Assembly: GCA_026874595.1 (NCBI GenBank)
Contig: CM049319.1
Location: 17,187,601-17,251,600, forward strand
Length of the DNA: 64,000 nucleotides
DNA from: Sipunculus nudus
Taxonomy: Eukaryota; Annelida; Sipuncula; Golfingiida; Sipunculidae
Direction: 5' to 3'
Position 1 is the stretch's first letter. Each line of letters starts with the position of its first letter. The notes under the pieces were generated by a model. The model did no database searches, had not been told where the DNA came from, and saw only the letters and a list, made by a program, of their open reading frames with translations. This document shows positions 55,256-64,000 of the stretch, piece after piece. Position numbers and translations under genes: made by a program.

Positions 55256-56470
55256 AGCTCGCCGGAACGTATTTCAGGAGAGCTTTTATACCATTACCCC
55301 CGGCGTACCGACAGCGTCGTCCGTAGACACTGCAGGTTAAAGTTTGATGTTAACTCTTTATAACTAGTTAAACATATTGTATCGGTGGTCAACAATCCCC
55401 CCTATCATTTGGGAATCCAAAGGTCAAGGTCGCAGCCCCCCCCCCCCTTGTTCATGAACAAGTCAGATTAAAAGTATTTGCTCCTTTGCTAATGAAGATT
55501 TTTCAATTAAACTTAGTAGACAATACCCAGCACGGCTATTAAAAACTTTCCCTGATATTTTAATTGTTGGTTCAGTAATTAGAAATAAACGAACAAAATT
55601 TGTACAGGTCCAAACCCGGCTCAGATTATAGTTTTTTTTGCAACCCCCTATTGCTTTCATAATTCATATATGTATCGCAAAGGGGGTTGGGAATCCCCAG
55701 TGATTTGGGGATCCTAAGGTCTAGGTCACAAGCCCCCGTTGTTCATGAACAAGTCTGAGTTTTTTTTTGTTAGGCTCATTGCTCGATTGTTAATTAAGAT
55801 ATTTCAATTAAACTTAGTAGACTGGTGAACAGTGACAATACCCAGCACAGCAATTACAACTTTCCCCATCTTTTAATTTTTGGCCAAGTACTTGGCACTT
55901 AAGGAACTAAATTTGTACACATCAAACCCAGCTCAGGATAAAGTTTTGGGATAACCCTTTATAACACGACGACTCACCCCCTGGCTTTCATATTTCATGT
56001 ATGTGTTATATGGGGGGTTAGGAATCTCACATATAATTTGGTGGATAAAAGGTCAAGGTCAGAGGCCACCTATATTCATGAAAAGTCAGGTTAAAAGGTT
56101 TTTGTTGGGCTCATTGCTAATGAAGATATTTCTGTTAAACTTAGTACACGGATGTTCGGTGACATTACCCATAGATTGACTATGTCCAGTTTGAATATAT
56201 AGGCAATTCCAGTTTCCATACATATTAAATGAGGTCCGAGTTCACCTGTCTACTTAATGGTGTCGCTGCAATAACTCAGCAGGAATGAAATGGATTTTGA
56301 TGAAACTCAACAGAAATATTAACCAATATTATATCTCAAACTGTTATATGATTCCTACCAAAATTGTAGCATAATTAATGGTGCCAGAGGTCACAAGAAA
56401 TATGACGGGCATATTACGCATCCCTATACCGTCCTCTTTGTTTTCTGAATGGCCCGTGCCGGCGAGCTGT
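55256..56470 (-). mobile_element. pearl/Helentron-like non-autonomous element
   Basis: The left end AGCTCGCCGG (55256-55265) lies in a hairpin-like AGCTCGCCGGA...TCAGGAGAGCT. The exact inverse CCGGCGAGCT closes the right end (56459-56468). The core has about three ~300-bp repeats marked by GGTCAAGGTC and GTTCATGAACAAGTC. The GTCGTCCGT just inside the left end is shared with the 36987-40055 element. Confidence 0.62.
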
Positions 56471-57009
56471 GTTGTCCTCAGACGACTTGTATGATTAAAT
56501 TATCTTTATGTTGCTATAACATAGGTATGCATTAAATGAAACAGCTATGCCTTTTCTATACAGGCCTTTAAATTATATCTACTGATGGTCGAACACCAAG
56601 GGATGGGAGAAATACGTTGCCAAAAATTTCTTTCATCGCTTGCCAATATATCGTGCTTTAAAGGAAAATGTTTCCGTTCTGCAGAGCATCTAAAATTTCT
56701 GGTTTCAGAATTTTGCCATTTTTGCTCTTACCTATATGTCTACCATTTTTTGCACCTGCAAAAGATAGGTCTTAGTACATTCATTAAGGAGGTTGTGTTT
56801 TCACCCGCGTTTGCTTGTATGCATGTTTCTCTATTGGTTTGTTCATCTGTGGTCAGGGTTAAGCAAAACTGATAAAAATTACGCATTTAATGAATAGATT
56901 ATCTAAATGTAGTCGGCTGGTTACAGTTACCATGATGTCTCAAACAGATCTTGGAAAAAAATAAGAAAGACTGCCACAGAAATAAAGTTTAAATATTTTA
57001 TTGAGTTTT

Positions 57010-57121
57010 CTGCATACATAATTGGTCATTTTATAATAAAACTGTGATTACCCAATATGGGTGACCTCAATCAAGGAAGGTCCAATCACAGCGTGGTGAC
57101 TAACTCTTTGTTCTGACTAAA
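57010..57121. repeat. single copy of the 116-bp unit expanded in gene A's flank
   Basis: GCATACATAATTGGTCATTT...CCCAATATGGGTGACC...GTCCAATCACAGCGTGGTGAC...GTTCTGACTAAATT matches the unit repeated at 16121-16625. Confidence 0.85.
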
Positions 57122-58215
57122 TTGTGCTGCTAAACTAAACCACAAGCGAATAGTAAACTTTACTTAAGAGTCCTTTATGATGTGCATAAAATAGAAACTC
57201 CCAATCAATGATAAGATAAAATGTCCATTAGCAACTGACCGTCAAAACACTGAAGACTATAATGCCGGTTCTGTGACGGCAACACTGACAAAATCCATTA
57301 TTCTCTTTGAGAAAGAAATGCTGCGGTTTACTTCATATTCACGAGGTGATATTTTCGCAATTATCAGTGTTTTGCGTTGGTTCCATTTTCGTGGCCCCGC
57401 TATACAGTTAACTACACATAACGTATCCATTATTCATTATTTTAAAAGCGCGCAAAATTTTAATATGTTTGTCCACAAAAGGGAATTAATTTAAATATCT
57501 CATATTATTTATATCAACCTATATAAGGACTTGCGACGCTACAGGAATAAATAACGTACACGAGACGCCAATGAGGCAACAATATACAGAGTTTCACATC
57601 ACTCTGGGCCGATTTAATTTTTTATTTTAGTACGTTTCTTCAATAAATTTTACTTTTATAATTCCTTAAATACACACACAAATGCAGACTATGAATTTTA
57701 CGCCATGATATATTTTCTGTTTTATAAAAAAAACCCTTTCAAAATGTTATATTATGTATAATATCAAGTAATACATTTCATTTATTGGTTCTTTTGATAA
57801 AATGTTAGCGAACACGTAATTAAACAGGTAATTTACATATACGATACACTGAGACAGCTGCCACTCAAACAAAATGTTTAAACGTGGTTTTGAATGAAAA
57901 CAATAACATGTAACATACATATAAAAAAATGTCGCACTGATTACATAAGGAAGGATATGCATTAATCGGTCTTTTGGTTATCTAGTGAAGAAATGTTATA
58001 GAAATAAATGCATAACATTATTCCCTATGTTTCTCAATGCCTTTACGGGTGTTAAAAATTGGGATGAAATGGGTCGGCCAAAGGGTCGTAAACTACTTAT
58101 ATTATTATATAATACCTTTTCCCAAGCATTTGGACCAACAAGAGCAAGTTTGATGACTTTGTCAGCGGGAAGGATGAAGTCTTAACCACTGTATCGACTG
58201 GGTCAGTCTACTCTT

Positions 58216-59639
58216 TCTTGTCTAGCTCTTCCCATCATTTTCATGAAGGACATTATCTTCATGTCCTGTTCATTACAACCTTTCAGTTCTTTGCCTTTCA
58301 CTTAATACCGAAAGACAATCTAACAGTAAATAACTAGACTTTTTGAAGCCTTTTTTATATCCTCTTCTAATCTTTACACACAGCTATAGGTTGGCCTTCT
58401 ATATATAACTTCTGACTATGTAGATTCTGATATATATATATGCTACCCTTATTGTACCTCCTAGTTTGGTCCCTTTAGTTTTCTATAAAGACCATACAAT
58501 TCATAAAGATTGAAATCATCTTTATACTACCAAGTCTGTGACAGCCACACTTTCAGAGACCTTGATTCAGAGAGCCACTCTGGCCTCTGTTACAGAAGCA
58601 TAAGGCTTTTCAAGCCGACCAATTCCTGCTATCCCTGTACATAAAATTTACTTTAATGGTTAATTTATACAACAACAAAAACTCAACAATTACAATAACC
58701 CGTCAATGCCAAGCACACAATGGTAACATGACTAACCTTTACAATATGACAAAGGCTGTTGGTCATTTTTATTTCTAATAGATTGTATCACACGATTCAT
58801 GTCATTTCATGAATGTAAAGCATTAAATGGAAGCACTTGGCTATAAATCAATACAAACTTTAAATAATATAAAAAGTATGCTGGATGGCTTGATTTCAAC
58901 TGAACTACAAAAAGTGTTACTTACAGTTTTTTAGTGGACTAAAATTAAACCATACGCTCACAAGCTGATTGAAAATTTGCATGAGATCACAATGAACCTT
59001 AGCTAAATGCTGCATGCCTGGTACCAACATATAATTGGTAAAAAATAAGTTTTTACTGTTTATTTACATAAACTTATGTTTAATGTTTATTAAATACCAT
59101 TTTACAGGTTGCATATGACATTTTTAATGATATTCATGTAATATCCTACAGGTATTGTTTGCAATTAAGCAGTATTGAACAGTGGGAACATTTTAATATT
59201 GCAAACACCTGTAAGAAATTGCGCCCTAATAATTGACCCACCATGTGCTGACACCTGGCGGTGAAAAATAATATTACTCCAATTTTACAGATAACAAATC
59301 ATCAGACTTGTTTGTATATATCAACCTTTTATCCCATCAAATAAAATATTTCCAAGATACTACTTTTTCTGTGTAAATATATTAAATATCATGATAGTAT
59401 TATGTGTCATGATTTACAGATACCTATTCCCATATTAAGAACACCAACACAGATGGCACAAGATTAAAGTACATACATAACATAAACAGGAGACAGTGAT
59501 ATGCACAATTAAAAAGGACCTCAGGTCTTACTTGATAAGACTATATGCATCCTTAAACTACAGACACTACAATAATGTTAATTATATGTGTATTTAACCA
59601 CCATGACTTGCCTTTGTATTGGCAAGAGGGTGTAGAATT
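58216..59639. other. intergenic, no gene seen
   Basis: Sequence between the convergent ALDH B and UAP1-like genes. It probably includes part of the UAP1-like 3' UTR. No repeat array is recognised. Confidence 0.4.
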
Positions 59640-60025
59640 TGAGGCAGATACTGCTGCCTGAAGGTACAATCAAATTGGTTCGCATTTGCCTCCACCCAGA
59701 GGGTATGCTGTCATCCCTGTTTGTGTGTGTTTGTTTGTGTGCCTATTCACACAATGTAACTTATGAAATAATGAAAAGAATCTCATGAAATTTTCAAGGC
59801 ATTTCAGGAATGGGCCAATGAAGGATTGATTAGATTTTAGTGCGGATCAAGCATATGATCCAGATTCAGGAATGTCATCAAAGATTATTCAAATGTAAAG
59901 TCACTTGTGCATGACTGAACCTAAGAAAATGGGCCTAATAAGTGAATGCAAACATGGTTTTGGGAGCATCACACAATAGGGACCCCCCCACATGGCGGAG
60001 GCTTGCATTCCCTAAAATACAGATT
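59640..60025 (-). repeat. dispersed repeat family, copy 4
   Basis: On the - strand it reads GCCTCCGCCATGTGGGGGGG...GGTTCAGTCATGCACAAGTG...TTCATTGGCCCATTCC...GGGATGACAGCATACCCTC, aligning with the other three copies. Confidence 0.75.
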
Positions 60026-60440
60026 TGTAGTTTTCATTACATGACCTTGCATGTAATCAACCTTATCCTCTAACTGTATGGACAAGCCATCTCCATATTT
60101 TGCAGGTTGAGGTGTCTGCATCAGGTTGAAAACCTGCAGGGGAGGTTGATAATTATCAATCTAACATTAAAGTAGAACCCTATTATATGGTCACACCCTA
60201 ACTATTTACCTCCCATATATTTGACCATGATTTTCAATTCTTTTATATACCATTTCCTAATACACAAATGTATAACTGAGACCTGTGATTTATAACATTA
60301 CACATACACAAGAATATATACTTCTATGATTGTATCACACATGGTAAAAACATGTCATCATTATCATCATCATCATCATCATCATCTTTTACTATGTCTT
60401 ATAGAGTGATGACTATATCCTGTAGTAGTTTCTGTAAACC

Positions 60441-60580
60441 CTGGATTATCCTTAATGCTCATTATTCTGTCATTATTTGCATTCTGCTCCGGTAATGCTC
60501 AATATTCTCTCATTATTTGCATTCTGCTCCGGTAATGCTCATTATTCTTTCAATGTTTTGCATTCCTTGCCGTTTTCTCC
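60441..60580. repeat. 40-bp tandem repeat overlapping the UAP1-like stop codon
   Basis: ATTCTGCTCCGGTAATGCTC occurs at 60481 and 60521 (period 40). A third, diverged unit (from 60541) contains the last ~13 codons and the stop of the UAP1-like gene. Confidence 0.8.
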
Positions 60581-60640
60581 TTCTGCATATAGAACAAGGG
60601 GTGGCTGGAATTTCTTGCCTCCTACTGCCTCCTCTAAGCC
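60542..60640 (-). CDS. UAP1: UAP1-like last coding exon
   Basis: The 32 codons start GLEEAVGGKKFQPPL and end TLKE-TAA. The tail after PLVL is divergent, as usual in this family. Confidence 0.85.
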   Translation of the reverse strand, partial: GLEEAVGGKKFQPPLVLYAEGENGKECKTLKE

Positions 60641-61569
60641 CTGGAATGGAAGAACTTCCAGTTATTCTTAAAGGTTATTGCATCTAAATGATAATTACTT
60701 GTTTAGTTATATGTTTATTTTTACATATGAATGATTCAGAAGTTATACTTACTGTGTATTGCTCTGCTGTATCATGTATTGATTTGTCCCACAGGTTGCA
60801 GATATCTAACCCCAAAGCCAGAGATACAGAGTTCAAAACCCAAATATTATTAAAGCCAGCTATTCATCCACCCTTTTTTAAATTTATATGATTTCTGGCT
60901 TACTTTCTATGCATATAGGAACTCTCAGTAATTTCTGTTAAGAAAGTTCATGTTATGTACGCCACTGTGATGGCTGTATGCATGAACTTAATTATCTACA
61001 AGCTGTTAGTAAACACAGCAGTGTTGACAAACAGAAAATCCATGGAATCTAAGGTGATTGGTGGCATTTATGCAAAAGTGCCAGGATCACTATTGCAGTA
61101 TACCCTTAGCAAAACTCTAGTTTGCCTGATTTGCCACCAGTGTCCTTGTTGAATGTGTTTAGATCATACTGGCGGGTCCCCAAAATGTTATTAACACATA
61201 GATATAAACAAAATGAACAGCCTGTGTGTGGTCACTGTGGTGAGATTTGCATTTTCTGGCCTATTTTCATAAGAGGTTCAATGGATCATCTTTAGTTAAT
61301 AGACATCAGATATCGGAATATGCCCCTTTAAGATGCATTTCAACTGACTTGACCATATGAATTTTCCCTAATGTCAGCATAATGTTATGACTGCAGGAAC
61401 AGACAGACAAAGGGACATTCAGGGACACATGAGTGAGAATATAGATTTTATAATCTCTGTTAGTTGAGGTAATAAAGTCTTCTGCAAGGTTCAACTCACC
61501 TCTCCGGCATACGAAAGGAGTGGCGATATCTCACACTCCACCTGGATATTATCGCTATCCTCCCGACGG
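60542..61569 (-). CDS. UAP1: UDP-N-acetylhexosamine pyrophosphorylase-like, last two coding exons
   Basis: The penultimate exon 61500-61569 (70 nt) encodes RREDSDNIQVECEISPLLSY, then AGE. It has acceptor CCTTACAG and donor GAG|GTGAGT. The last exon 60542-60640 (99 nt with TAA stop) encodes GLEEAVGGKKFQPPLVLYAE, then GENGKECKTLKE, with acceptor CATTCCAG. Both join in phase 0. CEISPLxSYAGEGLE is a hallmark of eukaryotic UAP1/AGX proteins near the C-terminus, and the same exon break falls there. UAP1 makes UDP-GlcNAc (and UDP-GalNAc) from UTP and the sugar-1-phosphate in the cytosol, feeding chitin, glycan and GPI synthesis. The upstream exons lie beyond the right edge; none is recognised in 61570-64000. 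UAP1-like 1 is the alternative. Confidence 0.85.
61500..61569 (-). CDS. UAP1: UAP1-like penultimate coding exon
   Basis: Starts with one base completing a split codon, then 23 codons including VECEISPLLSYAGE. The canonical donor GTGAGT follows. Confidence 0.85.
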
Positions 61570-62917
61570 CTGTAAGGCAAAATTACCCAATTAAAATGTG
61601 TTTAAAGAAATAACATACTAACGGTAAAAGCAGTGTCATCAACATAATGTAAAGTTATTGTTAATCATCCAAACAGCATACCTCACAAGCTCTGGACAAT
61701 CATAGTACAGGAACGTGCAAACTGAGAATATTTCAAACAAAAAACTACCAATACCAACAAAATTTACTAGTTTTCCTGGTTTATGTAGATGGGAGTATTG
61801 TTATCATTTATTATCATTTAATCAATTAATTTTCATTTTTTTGTAATATGTCAATTAATTTAAACTAAAATTGTTTGTATCTATCTATAAGGTACCTTGA
61901 TGAAGCACAAAGGTATATTTTTAATTTTTAATTTTTATACTTAAAACTGAGAAAAAAAATGTTGAATTAATATTCTATATTTTGGATCTTGAACTATGGT
62001 ACTGAATTATATATCTGTACATCCATTGAAATTATATACCATAATATGTATATGCATTATAAATTATTTCTTTTCTATAACATTCATGCAAAAGATCATC
62101 TATTTATGGAAATTAATTAAAATAAGTGGGCAATTAATAACTTGTTAATAACAGTGTATGTGTAAATCTGCAAAAATATGAAATGACTATTGGGAATTGT
62201 TAATAAGGGTGATATGCAGGGATAGTTAATAGCTGATTCACAATTGAAATAAGCAAACAAATTAATAACTTTTTGTGTGTTATCTAAAACATGAATTTTA
62301 AAGAAGATATACAACCCAGTATTTATATAACACTAAAAGGAAGACGTTTATTCTTTCATACTGTCAGAACAGACAGGAAAGGACATTTTATGTCCTAAAA
62401 ACATGTGGTAACACAGCCTTATGCATATGTTTTTAAGGTCATCATAATTTTATTACATATATACATTTTTAAGTTTAAAATATTTAAGAAAAAATTCCAG
62501 TATTCACATATGTGGCATATTCCATATATTTTTATATACTAAGATGCCAATTGAAAATGGAATAATATTTTGCAAGTAGAGTAACTGGCAAATATATTGT
62601 CACTACTGTTGCCTCAAATGAGTTATATATGGTCTATATTTTATGTTCTGATGCCAAGCCGGCCAAAAACTGGCACATGAAACAAGGACACCATGACCAA
62701 AAAGTCGCTGGTATTCAACCAATAGCTATGCTCTATTTATTTGCCCTGACAACAGAACACTATGCTTCATATGAAATCGAGAATTTCAGCAGAACAAGTT
62801 GTCAGTGTAGTTGTCCAGCTGAAGTATGTGTATCACTCCATCTAAATAAAATACTGAGCTGCCTTTTTTCCTCCACAATGATATACCGACTTCTGCTTGC
62901 ATTTGGCTCAATATCTG

Positions 62918-62978
<61 letters not shown>

Positions 62979-64000
62979 GTCAACAGTACTCTCTTAGTAC
63001 GTTTGTATTCTTTTGTCTATTGTAACTTAATTTGCATTGCTTTATTTGAGTGTTTAAAGAAATACCATTAATAAAATATGTCACCTTATGAAAATGGTGA
63101 TAATTAACATACCTTTAACTAAAATACTAAAAAACAGTGAAATATAAGCATGAGGATAATTAATAGATGATGTGAAGTAGAAGAAATAAATGTATTTAAA
63201 TAGCAAATTAAGCAAAATCAACTAGGAAATTAATTACTACAACACACATTGTTAGTGAAAGGATTAACAATTAAGCAATGAATGTGGATTATTCAGATTA
63301 TGCCAATTCAGGTAAGTAACTGCCATATAATATATACATGAAGTAATGACAGACTAGGCGTTAAAGAACATATTTTTTCTTCAAATAAATCTGACTTGAA
63401 AATGACAAACAAATTTCTTTTTTAATAAGAACTGAAAAATCCACAATTTAATAAAATGTAGCTTGCTTGGAGAATAAGAACACCTGCAAGTACTGCTATA
63501 TTGTCACTGTAATAAAAGACTGGGCAGAGTCTGGTTTAAGTAGAATGTCCAGCCCTGGGCAAAATAAGGGGGTGGGGGATAGTGGGCACATGCTCTCCCT
63601 TTTTGACCTCACCATATAGACGCTTGAAGCTGATATATGTTCCATATGTTGCATCATGTTCTGTTTTAACTACCCCAGATTGTTCAGTTACAGAAACAAA
63701 ATTTATATGTTTTCAAACCATTCCTCTGATACTGTCCAAACATAATGTGTGTAATTTGATTTACACATTTACAGTTGCAGAGATAATTTGTGAAGAACCC
63801 AAAATAGGTCCTGAACATGCTTTTTGTGGGGTTAAAAATTAAGAAAAATTATTCACATAACATATTTATTATTTTTCATTTGTTAAAAAAATAATAAAAT
63901 TTAACAAAAACATTAGAAATTGAAAAATAATAGTAACAAGTTGTAAAACTGTGTTAAAGGGACAAAATGGTAGCATGAAGAAGACTTGCAGTTGTTTTTA
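61570..64000 (-). other. UAP1-like intron (right edge of window)
   Basis: AT-rich, with a (GT)n/(TA)n tract at 62918-62977. The longest frames cross that microsatellite or lack any recognisable product. No exon is supported. Confidence 0.5.

Larger units (their letters stand above)
54093..58215 (+). other. duplicated 3' flank of ALDH B
   Basis: Blocks at 54093-54380 and 56785-58215 align with the gene A flank (14812-17290). Between them gene B carries extra sequence, including the tandem-repeat element at 55256-56470. No gene is seen. Confidence 0.7.

Noticed and set aside
62629-62997. 122-codon frame at the right side
   Set aside because: Its second half translates a (GT)n/(TA)n microsatellite and the first half has no recognisable domain.

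Overview
The window is animal nuclear DNA: AT-rich, with GT-AG introns, a low gene density and many transposons. The transposons (DIRS, a 2A-bearing LINE, 'pearl'-type tandem-repeat elements, short non-autonomous elements) and the ALDH1-type genes suggest a lophotrochozoan, most likely a mollusc and perhaps a bivalve. That placement is inference from repeat content, not a sequence match.

The core is a tandem pair of aldehyde dehydrogenase (ALDH1/2-class) genes on the + strand. Gene A is represented by its last eight exons (518-14811); its 5' half lies left of the window. Gene B is complete: 14 coding exons from 30270 to 54092, 1485 nt, 494 aa, with no frameshift or internal stop. Exon 1 has only 16 codons and a GC donor. 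The catalytic cysteine is kept in both genes. The motif that carries the general-base glutamate is changed to A-M/L-R-G-N-S-A, and the PWNFP motif of gene B is PNNNP. Gene A has also lost the cofactor-binding glutamate next to IFGP. Both therefore look like ALDH pseudoenzymes under constraint, reminiscent of omega-crystallins. The duplication extends about 2.4 kb past gene A (to ~17.3 kb) and the matching flank of gene B runs to ~58.2 kb, so insertions can be dated as later than the duplication.

Two other genes are visible. A single-exon gene on the - strand (25584-26102) encodes a secreted, probably GPI-anchored protein with a two-motif beta-gamma-crystallin-like domain. At the right, the last two coding exons of a UDP-N-acetylhexosamine pyrophosphorylase (UAP1-like) lie on the - strand (60542-61569), convergent with gene B.

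Mobile DNA fills the introns. A degenerate DIRS-type element lies in gene A intron 7. A broken LINE lies in gene B intron 6 and is itself interrupted twice: by a ~3 kb tandem-repeat element with a terminal hairpin, and by a 1.04 kb GC-rich repeat block bounded by an 8-bp target duplication. Other elements are two more hairpin/tandem-repeat elements, a hAT-like and a mariner-like MITE, a miniature LTR element with a tRNA-Pro-type primer site, a possible solo LTR, a tRNA-Arg-derived SINE, a dispersed four-copy family and a ~5.2 kb inverted-repeat element. The start codon of gene B sits at the end of a three-copy ~144-bp tandem repeat that forms its proximal promoter or 5' UTR.
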